This document shows positions 26,001 to 37,142 of a stretch of DNA of 64,000 bases, in pieces. This stretch comes from Mytilisepta virgata. Taxonomy: Eukaryota > Mollusca > Bivalvia > Mytilida > Mytilidae. A program made the position numbers and the translations under genes. The notes beneath the pieces are model-generated. The model did not search any database and was not told the DNA's origin. It was given only the letters and a program-made list of their open reading frames with translations. Each line of letters opens with the position of its first letter. Within the stretch, counting starts at the first letter, position 1. The stretch lies in contig CM051516.1 of the NCBI GenBank assembly GCA_028015205.1, forward strand, positions 54,192,230 through 54,256,229. The letters run 5' to 3'.

Positions 26001-29000
26001 CAAGTTCAAAAATGTTATAGTTAAAGCTGACTGCTATATGTTTGATGCGCTAGTGAAACCTATTCTCATGCATAACTCAGAAATATTTTACATGGATACT
26101 TATATAAAATATTACAGGTCATGGAAAAGAGTAAAAAAAAAACCAAACAAACAAACAAACAAACAAAACCCACTTGATCATCTGAGTTTTGTTGATAAAT
26201 CACAAATAGAAAAGACCCATTTGAAGATTTGTAAAAGTGTTTTAAATATAAAAAATATTGGCAACTAATTTTATGTCACGATCAGAACTGGGGAGTGACC
26301 CCATTTAAAAGTTTATTAACATTCAAACTATTAAGTACCTGGTGAGACTAAATATTTTAAATACTAAACCCCTATTGAAAAGAATATTAATTCAGAAGGA
26401 ACTTATTCCTGGTATACATATGCTAAAAATGTTGCTGAGGAATTAAAATTAAATATTGACATACAAAAATCCTTTAAAATTAAATACACTAGAAACCAAC
26501 AAACCAGAAAGTGTGCTACTGAAATTCATAATAAATTTTTAAATTCAAAGACAAAAAAGCTTAGTGAAAATAACAAAGAATATTTATATAAATATATTAA
26601 TTGCAATGATACAATAGGGAGATGGAACCATACCTCTTAAACTCCAATATTAAAAATATAATACTAATTACAAAGTTCAGAACAAATGAACACCCTCTCT
26701 TAATAGAAGTGGGCAGATATACAAAGATCCCCATGATGTCAGAAAGTGTCCAGTCTGTAAGATATTGGACAATGAAAATTTTTTTTTTCGTTCAAGACAT
26801 TATTTTTCGTTTAAATCTTTTATCCTTGTTCAATATACTGGGTGGTTTACGTACTGACCCATATATATACTATTCTTTCATTTTATATTTACTAACTAGA
26901 GTTTGAGGTAAACTACATGTTCATAATGACAATAACTTTTAAACAAATTTAATTGGTGTTGCAGGGTATTTTTATCCCAAAGAAAGATTACAACTGCATA
27001 ACAACGGTGAGTTTATTAAAACATTTTTATTTTTTAGACAGAATACATGTACTCAAGCTATGTTTTATTCGTTGAACATAATTTTGGGAAAAAAATTCTC
27101 ATTTGCATATTTCAGATACTTTGCATTGAATTGACAGTATTTTTTTTAGCCTTCCTGGCCGAAAGGGTTATGTGAGCTATTGCCATCATTTTGCGTCCGT
27201 TGTTGTTAACGTTCTTTTAAAGATTGATGGAATGGTAATTGGGTAGCTCCCTTCTAATACACGTACGACGTCCCCGACTTCCGACCGACATGACTGTTGT
27301 TACTAAATATAAAAAAGGAGATAATTTGTAAAATATTCGTCTATGAAACTACATGCCAAGATGGAAACCAAGTTGGAAGCAATGGTCAGTAGGTGGTGGT
27401 CCTCTTTCAGAATTACGTTCAATGATTCGTACTGTCACCCAAGATGGTCGCCACAGACGAACATAACCCCCAATAGGAAAATTCATTTCAACATTTTCTT
27501 GTCTGAAACTACTTGTCTAGGTGGAACCTAAGTTTGCAACAATGGTCCTAAGACGGTTTTTTTCAGAATTGTGTCCCATGAACCGGACGGTCAACTAAAA
27601 TGGCCACCTAATCCGCACTTAATTTAATATATAACTTTCGAAAAAATAATTAGAATATTATTGTCTTAAGCCACGAGGCCATTTTGAATCAGACTTGACA
27701 GCAATAGTCCTGTGATCGACCCGGAATGTCAACAAAGATGGACGTCACAGTTTAATTTTGTTTTAACATAGGACACTATCGGAAAATATAATTTAAAAAT
27801 CTTCTTGTTTGAAACCCCTTGGCCTATTGAAACCGAATAAGGCAGAAATGATCCTAAAATGGTTCTCCTTTAGAATGGTAATCCGGAATTACTTAATTAA
27901 TAATCCTTTTGGAAAATTCATTTAAAAATCTTATAATATGAAACCACTTTGCAAATTGGAACCAGACTTGGAAGCAATAGTCCATAGATGATCCTCTTTA
28001 TAAAGATTTTACTCGGGCTGTCAAGAACGATGGTAGCCACAGCCACACTTAATTTTGACATAGGACCCGAAATGTTTATTATTTATTTGTTCTAATATTA
28101 TCTTACAGTACAGTCGAAATACTTCGGGTGTCAATATTAAATCAGATCAAATAACTCGTCAGTAATTATTATGTAATATTTAAATCATTTAATGTATTTG
28201 GACATTTGTTACATTTGTGGTAAAGAAAGTTAATTACAAGAGTTAAAAAAATTAAAGATTGATAGGAGAGTTTAAAAAAAAAATTACGGAATCTCTGTTT
28301 TGAACTGAGGTTTTCCACGATGTAAAATCAATGTGCCACTTAATCTGTTTCGATCATTAAATTTTACTTTCGGGTATTTCAGGGTGCACAAATCGCAGTG
28401 TGGTTCATTTTAAAACGCAATGGAAAAAATTGTTTCAAAATAACACTTTCCTGTCGAAGGCCTTGCAGCATCTTTAAGTTAAGGAACAATAGTTAGAGAG
28501 ATGTTCCTTTACTTATAAATTTGGCACGTACATTTATATGTATAGATTTTGTGTCCAGTATTTAGCCACACATCCTTTCTTATCTATGTTGATTAGAATT
28601 TGACGAATTGCTTTAAATTCAACAGCTCGAATCAAAAATAGATAGAGACGAAGAAGGAAATTTTGTGATCCCATCTAAAGAAGCTTTATCGAATCTTCCA
28701 AAGCATTTGATTGATTGTCTGTATCACAGGTAAGGGTTATCATCCTATAAGTGAGCTACTCAAACCTGCTTTTTACGGGGCAACACATGCTTAACCTTCC
28801 GGAGCACCTTTATTACTCGCAATTTTTAGTGGAGGTTCACATTGTTAGTGCTGTAGTTTGTGTGCTTTCTTGTTCTGTTTTTGTTTAGTTTATTACATGT
28901 TTTTCTTTCTTTCAGTTGTACATTTATCCTTGTGGCGTTTGTCTTTTGTGCTCCATTCTCATGACTTTGTCTGCCTTAGTTTCGAGAAATAATTAAAGAG

Positions 29001-32000
29001 TTGAAGTAATTTACAAATGGGCTTGGCCTTATATTTGGGTATTTTATACCGAGCGATAGCTAGGTATAAAATAGGAATATAAAGGCAAAGCCCATGTATT
29101 AATCATTTCAAATCTATAACCTCCATGAATTATTTCAATTCTAATAGGATAAAAACGCTATTTTTGCTCATTTGAGTTGTACTATATGTATCTGACATTG
29201 GTTTGGCCGTTCCATTTGTCTTGCAATTAATATGCTGCAATCTGTTTTTTAATAGCATATTTTGAATAAAAATATTTTCACAAGATAAACATTTACACAA
29301 GAAAAATTAATAAAACGTTTCATTGAATTACTGGTAACCGTCACGTCGTTCAAAAATTAAAGATGGCTCAGTATTTGATGGTTGAAATTCAAATTGACAT
29401 TTTTTAACTTAAAATTCCGGATTATTATCCCACATGCACATATACATGTAGATTCAATGTGACAGAAATACGCACAAATAAATTTTAGTGCAGCTAAAAT
29501 GTGATCCGATATGAAAGTGTGTCGGTAGTAAAGACTATGTATCCAAAATTTCATCCGAAAATGCGGTCTTGATGTACATAATTAAATACCTTGTAGATAT
29601 TTGACAACGTTACAAACATTCTGTGCTAAAAGAAGTCGTCATGGATCATTATTACCTGACTGGAATCTGTGTATAGATGGATGTTACAAACCAGATAATG
29701 ATACAAATTTTTATGTTATAAGGTAATTATTTTCAATCCACTAACTGAAGTCTATTTATCATGGATGGAATAATTGTTTTTTACTTCATCAAATAAATGA
29801 AATATCGTAGGCAAGAGGTTTTTTTGGAGGTGATCTATTGATGATGTCACATGTAGTAGACCAAATGACTCAAAAATATATTGAATAAAGCACATAAACG
29901 TGTAGTTTGTGTCAAGTAAATCTATAAAAAAAAACATTTGGTAAATTTATAAAAATACTAAAAGACATTCAAAGAAAGGGTCGACACTTAAAAAGATCAT
30001 TCATGTAATAGTTTTCAAACAATTATTTTCCTCAAGGAGAAGATAAATGCATTAAAACAGGTCTGGGAAAGATGTATCGGTCTATTACCATGCATTAAAA
30101 TACAAAGAATTGCATTATATTTCGGAGGCACAACCTCCTTCATCGGATGGAAATCTGACAATGCCAAGAGATATATATTTTATATGTTTAAATCTCTCGC
30201 GTTTTTCGAAAGAGTAACATGACCCGCCTAAGTAAGGCAATCCAATTACGTATTAAAAAATGGATATGATGTAAATCTCCCAGAGATAAAAACACAATAT
30301 AACTGTTAAGTCTGATGAAATAAATAATAAAATGGATATTTAGGAAAGGCCAATATTCACATAGGAATCAATTAACCCATTCAATCGACAGACCTTTTGA
30401 CAACAATTAAATAAAATGGAGAGAGAAAAAAAAAACAACAAAAAAAAACAAACAAACACAGAAACAACAAAGAGTCATTGAGAATAGTCTGACTGAGTAT
30501 AGACATAAAAAATATTTTCTAAGTCTTTACAATTGTAATGAAACTCATAAGGCGGATGGAGTGATGATGTTATCAAAGACTTATCATCACATGACGATTT
30601 CAGAACGGTATGTTTTTCTCTCATACAGTACAATTCATGAATTTGACGATGATGCTAGCATTGAAAAGACTTATGGTGGTAAGGTACGACGTTATATGCC
30701 AGAGTGAGTGTAAACTGTATTTCCATTACTATAATCAAATATGATGAATTTAAACAAACTTTTGAGGTGTCGGTATAATTTTATGTCAAAATATACATTT
30801 ACATTTGTATGTTTGCGATCAGTACCATCACGAATCAAACTAGCGGTACTGTGATCCAAGCTCACAAAACCATACACCCACCGTACATAGTTTGGTAAGG
30901 GAAACCACAAAACAATATGGACCAAACATCAAAATAGGAAAGATAAATGAACAGATGGACACAGGCACTCCTATCACTATCTTTACTAGAAATAAACAAA
31001 ATAGGAGATGTACAATGGCATTCTATAGATACAAAACTGAGAAAGCTTCATTAAATTATGATAAATAGTTTAAAAGGAGTTGCGTATACAAAATAGGTAG
31101 TCGGGTGAAAGAAATCCAAAATAGTCGGGTGGAAGAAATCCATATTTTCGTAAGTCTATGTTTTGGAAAAAGAAACCCCAAAAATAATTTTTACAAATAA
31201 ATAAAATAAGAGGTGAAAAATTGCATTATATGGTTAAGAATCTAAGAAAGTTTCATTACATTACTAGTCGAAGCAGCCCGACGCTACTCTTGTGTCTTTG
31301 AAATCCATACAATCTAAACTAGTGATGTTGCTATTTTAATTCCAAATATATATGATTGCAAAGTAGAAATCACAAATAAAGTAGTCTTTCAGGAAATTTA
31401 CTAAAATTGGAATCACATATTTTCAAAATCAACTGTTCTAGATTAGTTTTCAAGCTAATATGGTCCAAAAAAATCTATAATTGCGAAGTAAAATTCCAAA
31501 AATAATAGTCTTAGACACTTTCAGGAAATTTACCCAAATTGCAATCACATATTTTGGAAATCCATACAATCCAAATTGGTGCTGTTGCTATAGTGATTCC
31601 AAATATATATGATTGCCAAGTAGAAATCATGAATAAAGTAGTCTTTGAGTCTTTCATGAAATTTACATAAAATTGGAATCACATAATTATTTTTGAAATC
31701 TAAATGATCCTGATAAGTCTTAAAGCTAATATGATAAAAAAAAAATCTATAAGTATTTTTATTTTTATATCTGCTAAGTAGAATTCCAAAAATAATAGTC
31801 TTAGACACTTTCAGGAAATTTACCAAAGTTGGAATCACATATTTATGATATATAGATGATCCCAATATCTGTAAATGCTGATGTGATCGAGAAAATACAT
31901 GGTTTCTTGTCACAAAACAAAAAATAATTGTCTTTGAGACTTCCAGGAAATTTACCAAAATTCGAACCGCATCTTAAAACCTGAAACCTTTAGCACAATC

Positions 32001-35000
32001 TACATTAGTGGTAAAATTGCTGAGCCATCTTTCAGTTCCGTATTCCAAATAACACGGTGCTCGCCCCGAGTGCGGAAGGTCGCGGGTTCGATCCCCGGCC
32101 GGGTCAAACCAAAGACATTAAAATTGGTATTTGCTACTTCTCCGCCAGGCGCGCGGCATCTAGGAGTAAGAGCGAAGACTGGTCGGCTCGGAGTGAGTAT
32201 AATGTGTCCGAGTGAGGTGATATTTCTTCCTGCGGACAGTTACCTCGTGAACTAGCACATTAAAAATCCGACTTAGCGTGTCGGTCTATTACAAAGCAGG
32301 TATCATATTCATTATCATATCAACATGTTCTCGTCCTGATATGTACCTGGTTTCCACTGGACATGAAACAATAATTCATCCATCCATCCATCCAAATAAC
32401 ACGGGAGGAGTTTCGTGACAAAGGAATAATGTATCCTAAGGCTACCTGTTTAGCTCGGGCCCCAGGGGTACTATTCAAATTCTGAAACATTTGACACAAT
32501 CTAAATTGGCAGGGCAATTACTGAGCTAACTTTCAGTTCCATATTCCAAATAACGAGAACGGAGTTGCGTGACAAATGAATAATGTACCCTTAGGCCACC
32601 CGTGCAGCTCAGATCCCAAGGGCGCTATTCAAATTCCGAAACCTTTGGCACAATCTAAAATTACTCAGCCAACTTACAGTTCCGTATTCCGAATAACCTG
32701 AGAGGAGTTGTGTAACAAAGGAATAATGTACCCTTAGGTTGCCTGTGTAGCCTGGTTCACAGGGGAGCTACTCAATTTTCGAAACCTTTGGCACAATCTA
32801 CATTGACAGGGCAATTATTGAGCCAACTTTCAGTTCTGTATTCCTAATAACCTGAGAGGAGTTGCGTGACAAAGGAATAATGTACCCTTAGGCCTCCTTT
32901 GTAGCCCGGCCACCAGGGCGCTATTTAAATTCAGAAACCTTTGGCACAGTCCCCATACACAGTGCAACTAATGACCCACGTTTCATATTTCTACATCCAG
33001 TGGTTCCTGAGATTATCCTTAACATTACTAAGGTACGTACGTACACCGAACAGCAAAACAATATCTACGCGCTTCGTTGAAGGGCGGGGATAATGATAAG
33101 AGGTTTAGGAGGAGTTTCAGATACGAAAAGGTAGAAGAAATCCATGTTTTGGTAAGTCCATGTTTTGGAAAAAGAAACCCCAAAAATGATTTTGACCAAT
33201 AAGCAAAATAGGAGGTGCACAATGGCATTACATGGTTAAGAATTTTGAGAAAGTTTCATTAAATTATGATAAGTGGTTAAGGAGGAGTTGCGGATACAAA
33301 ATGGATATACCCCCCACCCTTTTCCAAAAGTAAATCAGTTTGATGAGTTTGATGATTTTGGCCACAAACAATAGGATGTGCACAATGGCATTATATGATA
33401 ATGAAGTTTCTTTAAATTATAATAAGGTGTTTAGGCGGAGTTGTGGATACAAAATAGGTACACCCATAACCCCATATAAAGCGCTGGCAAAGTTCATGTT
33501 TTGGAAATAGAAACCCCAAATATCAATTTGACCAAAAAACAGAATAGGAGGTGCAGAATGGCATTGTATAGTTACGAATCTGAAAAGGTTTCATTAAATT
33601 ATAGTAATGTATGTGGTTTAGGAGGTGTTGTGCATACAAATTGGATACCCCCATATAAAACAATGGCAAACTCCATGTTTTAGGAAAAGAAACCCCAAAA
33701 ATGATTTTTACCAAATAAAAAATAGGAGGTGCACAATGGCACAAAGAACGTATACCATATATTGCTGAAAAATTCATCACTTTATGTAAAAGTTTATATA
33801 AATAAGACTGTTTTTGCATTTTATGACAGAAAGGTCTAACACTAGGATTGAAGTAAAGTCGAGAAATATTAAAGGGATATTTGAAGGAGGGGAAAAACGA
33901 AACGACTGACAAAACTCCGGAGAGAAACAAAGACAAGACCAAAACAATACAAACACTACACTTAAAAACTAAACATATATGAACAACATGACCCCACCAA
34001 AAGACCGGTTGTAGACTCAGGTGCTAAATGTATAGCATTAGCTAGAGAATCAGTATTTCATTGCATTTTTCGTTTGAAATAACTATAGAACTGGGAATGG
34101 TTTAAACAAAATGTTGGATTTGATACTCGCAAAGACGAAAAATGGAAAAGTGATGCACAAGGAACTTTCCCTAAAAGAAGCAGTAAAACAAATGAATGTA
34201 TGTGACAGGTTTTTTTTAAAAATTTTATATTACCTAAATAAGTCATGAATTATTAAGCAATGCAAAAATTATCAACTTGGTCAAGTTCCTAATTTAACCT
34301 AAAAAATTATTCTATGATACCAATACCTATGTTTTAATACATCATTCTGTACTATCCACAAGAAAAGTTGAACTATTAATTGGAATGAAAAAAGAAGGGT
34401 AACTCTTAAAAACGAACACTCTATAAAAGAGTACTGTGAAAATACACTTGTTCTGAACAAAGTTTGTGAAAGGGTACTGGATTCTATGTATTGAAAAGGA
34501 GATATTTTGGATGAATTCTTGATATAAAATCCATGCATATACCATCCAATATTTCCAGTGAAGAGGTTTAGATGCCCATTAACCCAGCCACATACAATGT
34601 ATGTAATTTACTGACACTCTGTTGTACTTATGTTTTTGTTTTGTGGTGTTTTGTGTTATTTTTTGTCGGGTGTTCTGTCTTTTAGGTGGCGTTGACTGAT
34701 TTGTTTGTCATTGTAGACCTTTCCTGTCATCAATTTTGTTGTTTATTTATATACAATGCAAAATTCCAAGTAAATGAACAATATTTTTATTGCTGTTCTT
34801 CATCTTAAAAGTACCAACGAGACCTTCGATATGAAGAAAAATTCGTACCCACTGAAACTTCAAATTTACGAAAGCCTCTAGCATCGATGTGAGAGCGTAC
34901 ATTTAAGTGTCATAATTTGAATGGTCAAATTTACTACCAACGAACAATAGATTTTAGCTGTCCGGTCCCAGTAATCAATGATGACTCTCTATTTACAGAA

Positions 35001-35280
35001 TAAAGAAAGTGTCATCTTAATAGATGTTGGTAGTTTTACGGAGTCAGTTGTCAAATATATTTTAGAAAATGACATATTAAGGTATATTCAACAATTGTCG
35101 ATTTTTACATCTTATGGTGACAAAATGAAGATTAATTATATTACTGCACTTGACCAGCTACGAGAATTATACAACTACGGATTTAGGATATATTGGTCCA
35201 GAATGGAACGCAAATGTATGTTGCAAAATAATGGGAAAAGAACTAGCTGTGTACAACTAGACATGGTATGTAACTTTTAA
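17005..35280 (+). CDS. METTL24-like degenerate paralogue (probable pseudo-methyltransferase), complete seven-exon model
   Basis: Seven exons are inferred at 17005-17250, 26965-27006, 28626-28729, 29597-29722, 30629-30703, 34089-34197 and 34999-35280. Together they give 984 bases, 327 residues and a stop with no frame break, and exon phases (0,0,2,2,2,0) match copies 1 and 3 wherever they can be compared. Met at 17005 precedes KRK and a hydrophobic stretch at residues 8-23, a likely type II signal anchor. The middle exons align with copy 1 (LYHR, YLTTLQTFC, DWNLCIDGCYKP, FDDDASIEKTYG, YNYGFRIYW). Every cofactor-site motif is altered: YSFG reads YVIR, HSFDP reads RRYMP, and DVEGSEW reads DVGSFTE. 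Exon 6 is 12 codons shorter than in copy 1, and its acceptor at 34088 has a weak pyrimidine tract. The 42-base exon 2 is the least certain. Catalysis is unlikely, but an intact long frame across seven exons suggests a retained product. AATAAA at 35392 may end the transcript. Confidence 0.72.
18040..18620 (+). repeat. tandem-monomer repeat with AACTTGGTA phrase
   Basis: Two monomers of about 420 bases, each with GATCTCAAAAACMATTYAAG and GAAACTTGGTAMAR-like phrases (18,060-18,120 and 18,480-18,530). It lies in the first intron of the middle METTL24-like gene. Confidence 0.55.
18850..19195 (+). repeat. short tandem array of ACGATGTACG / ACGCTGAACG words
   Basis: Words close to ACGCTAAACGAA, ACGATGTACGGACG and ACCATACGAT alternate for about 350 bases. 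No open frame of note. Confidence 0.7.
19823..20077 (+). mobile_element. tRNA-derived SINE, family A, copy 1
   Basis: The head has a tRNA-like internal promoter: a box-A-like TTGCCTAGTGGTCTAGG and box B GAGTTCGAATCTC. The body passes through CTGGCCGCCGCGAAATAGCC and the tail ends in AACAAACAAAC. It is flanked by a perfect 12-base duplication TTTTTGATTTTG (19811-19822 and 20078-20089), which fixes both ends. It is not a working tRNA gene: no cloverleaf closes. The minus-strand frame over it is a by-product. Confidence 0.85.
20992..21456. mobile_element. foldback DNA element FB1 with satellite-like inverted arms
   Basis: The ends are AAGGGCCGTTTGGGTCATAA and its near-perfect complement. The left arm (to about 21152) and right arm (from about 21225) consist of 33-base direct units containing GTACCCTAGAGGTAC, inverted between the arms, around a core of about 70 bases. 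Flanks TATAATT (20985-20991) and CATAATT (21457-21463) match at six of seven bases, a likely target duplication. No transposase is encoded. The frame on the minus strand is repeat translation. Confidence 0.8.
21464..23184. other. unremarkable intronic sequence between FB1 and the LINE remnant
   Basis: AT-rich with scattered short frames; no repeat family, RNA or coding exon recognised. Confidence 0.5.
23641..23836 (-). mobile_element. insertion of a roughly 185 bp repeat inside the LINE endonuclease
   Basis: The endonuclease reading breaks after GFFTC and resumes at NNGFSAVDYC. The intervening sequence is the reverse complement of 39,483-39,670 inside the foldback element. AAAATAA occurs at both edges (23641-23647 and 23830-23836), as expected for a short target duplication, although the element itself may carry that heptamer. 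Confidence 0.6.
24229..24416 (+). mobile_element. tail of the reverse-transcriptase element nested in the LINE
   Basis: Contains CAGGAACTGCTTACCCTTCC and GGAGCACCTGGATTCACTCC, then the tail to TTAGGTATATTTTTTCC. It is a plus-strand copy of the tail seen at 5932 and 52168, inserted after the endonuclease and before the reverse transcriptase. Confidence 0.6.
25618..25770 (+). repeat. retroelement-tail-like repeat nested in the LINE remnant
   Basis: TTTTGGTGGGGTCCATATG, TTTAAGTGTAGTGTTTGTAT and TCTCCGGAGTTTGTCAGTTG match the complement of 33,838-34,030. It interrupts the LINE coding remnant after the reverse-transcriptase domain and probably replaced the YADD part. Confidence 0.55.
27145..28100 (+). 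repeat. tandem-monomer repeat, TAGCTCACCTGG family, decayed
   Basis: It starts TTTAGCCTTCCTGGCCGAAA and continues as monomers of about 150 bases, each with a GAAACYACTTGSCC-like phrase and AAGATGGYCGCCACAG-like phrase (27,343; 27,502; 27,808; 27,940). It occupies the second intron of the middle METTL24-like gene. Confidence 0.6.
28997..29115. repeat. hairpin element H1
   Basis: An imperfect palindrome of about 119 bases: AATGGGCTTGGCC on the left pairs with GGCAAAGCCCATG on the right, and GGGTATTTTATACC with GGTATAAAATAGG. The core contains CGAGCGATAGC. It lies in the intron between exons 3 and 4 of the middle METTL24-like gene. Confidence 0.7.
30960..33760 (+). repeat. block of three interleaved tandem repeats in an intron of the middle METTL24-like gene
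   Basis: Family T1 (about 165-175 bp, phrase AATAGGAGGTGCACAATGGC) at 30,960-31,240 and 33,090-33,760. Family T2 (about 133 bp, phrase AGGAAATTTACCAAAATTGG) at 31,280-31,980. Family T3 (about 150 bp, phrase GGAATAATGTACCCTTAGG) at 31,980-33,010, broken by a SINE at 32058-32391. Confidence 0.7.
32058..32391 (+). mobile_element. tRNA-derived SINE, family B, 5'-truncated, inserted in a tandem repeat
   Basis: Box B GGGTTCGATCCC is followed by a GC-rich body (CGCCAGGCGCGCGGCATC) and a tail of CATC units. A 13-base duplication CCAAATAACACGG (32045-32057 and 32392-32404) flanks it and belongs to the repeat unit it interrupted. About 27 bases of the tRNA head, including box A, are missing compared with 40781-41138. 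It lies in an intron of the middle METTL24-like gene. Confidence 0.85.
33838..34030 (-). repeat. retroelement-tail-like repeat, inverted relative to 25618-25770
   Basis: The minus strand carries TGGTGGGGTCATGTTGTTC-like, TTTAAGTGTAGTGTTTGTAT and CTCCGGAGTTTTGTCAG-like sequence, also present on the plus strand at 25,618-25,770 within the LINE region. It ends about 60 bases before exon 6 of the middle METTL24-like gene. Confidence 0.55.
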
Positions 35281-35391
35281 ATGCAACCCTTTTCAGACGG
35301 AAATATTTTGCAGATGGAGGTAATTCACGTACTTGTAAGATCCTTTTTGTTTTTACATTGGTTTTGGTTTTATATTAAATTCAACAAAAGC

Positions 35392-35397
35392 AATAAA
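35392..35397 (+). promoter_or_regulatory. possible polyadenylation signal of the middle METTL24-like gene
   Basis: The first AATAAA after the stop codon of the middle paralogue, about 112 bases downstream. It sits just before the repeat element that begins at 35606. Confidence 0.4.
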
Positions 35398-35605
35398 AAT
35401 GTCAGATAAGGGTATGTAACTCACATTTAGGTATTGCAATTACTTTACTATTACAGGGATTTTGATGGATAAAAATCTTTTTAACACTGCTACTTGGTCT
35501 TTTCGTAATGCTAGAAAATATCAGCTAATGGCTTCAAATATTTTTAGCAACATTTGCAGATGCAATTCATGGGCATTTCGTATTCTAATATATTCTATAC
35601 TTTTT

Positions 35606-35965
35606 TAGCTCACCTGGCCCAATGGGCCATGTAAGCTTTTGTCATCACTTGGCGTCCGTCGTCCGTTTGTAAACTTTTACATTTAGATCTTCTACTCTGA
35701 AACCCCTTGGCCAAATGAACTGAAGCTTGGTGTGAAGCATCTATGGAAGACCTTTATAAACTTTGCATATTTCGTGTCGGTCGGATAACTAATATGGCCG
35801 CCATGATGAATTATTTTTTCTAATTGGTCAAAATTTCAAAAAACCTTTTTTCTGAACCCTCAAAGCCAAATGAGCTGTAACTTGAAACATCTATGGAAGG
35901 TCCATTACAATTTTCACTTGAAGTAACATGGATTGATTATGCGACTGCCATTGTCAGGTGAGCTA
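35606..35965 (+). mobile_element. TAGCTCACCTG-ended tandem-monomer element, short copy
   Basis: Perfect 11-base inverted ends TAGCTCACCTG (35606-35616) and CAGGTGAGCTA (35955-35965). Inside are about two monomers with AACTGAAGCTTGGTGTGAAG and ATGGCCGCCATGATGAATT. A second inverted pair, GGCTCAATTC-TCTTGAGCC, follows to about 35,990. It is just downstream of the middle METTL24-like gene. Confidence 0.65.
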
Positions 35966-36726
35966 TACAGGCTCAATTCTCTTGAGCCTCTTGTTTATTT
36001 TATTATTTCTTATTTGTGGAGTTAAACACTCACATTAAAAACAATTATCCGAAATTTGTACAACAGCGGCACTGGAATTTATAGATCGATAACCGAAAGA
36101 TGATAAAAATTATTGTCATCTTTCAGAATAAACTTGGAAATCACTGTAGTTCATGGCAACAACATGACTACTGTTATTCTAAAAGTTTGTTTGCAGACAA
36201 TGTCAGCAAGAGAATACAAAAACTGGAGATAGTGGGAAAAGTCAATACAATCAGAATCCAAAATAAAAGGCAAATTTCATACACAACCAAAGATAATTAT
36301 TGAAATAACAAATTACAGTAAGCCAAGAGTTCTGAATCTATTACAAATTCAAATAAAGATTATAAAGCAATAGTATAAGTTGTCTAAAACTACATGTTCT
36401 TTGATCCAATACGCCAAAATACACTGCCAAACCAAAGTTAGTAAGAACATTTCAAATATTAAATTCAAAACAAATGGTAGAAGCTAGAGGAAAGAAAGAA
36501 GGAAACAAATGAAGATCGTTTCAACTGAAAAGCAGTTCATGTTTGCATAGAAAGATATAAACTGACAGTAATTTCAAAAAGACACTGTGTTTCTTTTGTA
36601 GGTGTACAAGGGATGTAGAGATATATCAAAAACAGTAAGTTTAGCTTGTCCATTGCATTGGCTGCATAGTGATTGTCATAGTTACATGTATAACCTTCGT
36701 CCATCAATGTTAGAAATTCATTCGCT

Positions 36727-37142
36727 TTGATCAATGACACTGAATTATTGGCATTTCAAATCTTTGTGATCCCCACAGTTGTTATTTCAAACAAACCTCA
36801 TCCTCTAAGATTGAGGAAATTCTTTACAGATGTGGTATGTGTGGAAAGATGTTCACGACAAATTAAATTGTCGGAACTCACAATCATATGGTACATAGTT
36901 ACTCGTCACGTATACAGAGTTGAGAACTTGTTTAACTGCACCATATGATTCCTGTGCCCGTCGTGCTTGTCCAAATCATCTCATTGGTGCTGACTCCATA
37001 TTCCTTCAATTCTATAGGTAATTTTGTATCAATTGCTTTGGCATTTGGGATATTTATTTTTATAATATTTAATATATATCGGAAAACAGGCCGGTATAGA
37101 GGGCGATCCGAGGACTTATGGAAAGTCATTAAGCACTCTTAA
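36727..37142 (+). other. two overlapping short open frames of unknown status
   Basis: 36727-36948 includes KPHPLRLRKFFTDV and RHVYRVENLFNCTI. 36945-37142 includes a hydrophobic stretch ALAFGIFIFIIF followed by basic RKTGRYRGR. An acceptor-like TCAATTCTATAG lies at about 37,007-37,018. I do not recognise a family. They could be exons of a decayed gene, or chance. They lie where a start exon of METTL24-like copy 3 would be expected but do not resemble exon 1 of the middle copy. Confidence 0.2.

Larger units (their letters stand above)
23185..26906 (+). pseudogene. decayed non-LTR (LINE) retrotransposon with endonuclease and reverse transcriptase
   Basis: APE-type endonuclease: ALYIPPASSTH, LLMEDFNART (normally GDFN), LLTIHGKKSLDSC, LRILNGRYIGD and, after an insertion, GFSAVDYCVLDQF (23185-23960). 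Reverse transcriptase: NNYRGISLLNCVSNIF, ENQFGFRTKHITADSLF, TCFVDPRKAFDSLW and SRGIKQGT (24956-25420). C-terminal part: FDALVKPILMHNSEIFYMD, IEKTHLKICKSVL, SENNKEYLYKYINC, RWNHT and a CPVCK knuckle (26038-26780). Stops, frameshifts and losses, including the YADD region, are spread throughout. The clade is not assigned (I/Jockey-like wording). The element lies in the first intron of the middle METTL24-like gene and ends shortly before its exon 2. Confidence 0.75.

Noticed and set aside
28778..28990. Possible further tail of the reverse-transcriptase element
   Set aside because: Only CTTCCGGAGCACCT and scattered T-rich words match; the rest is too different to call.
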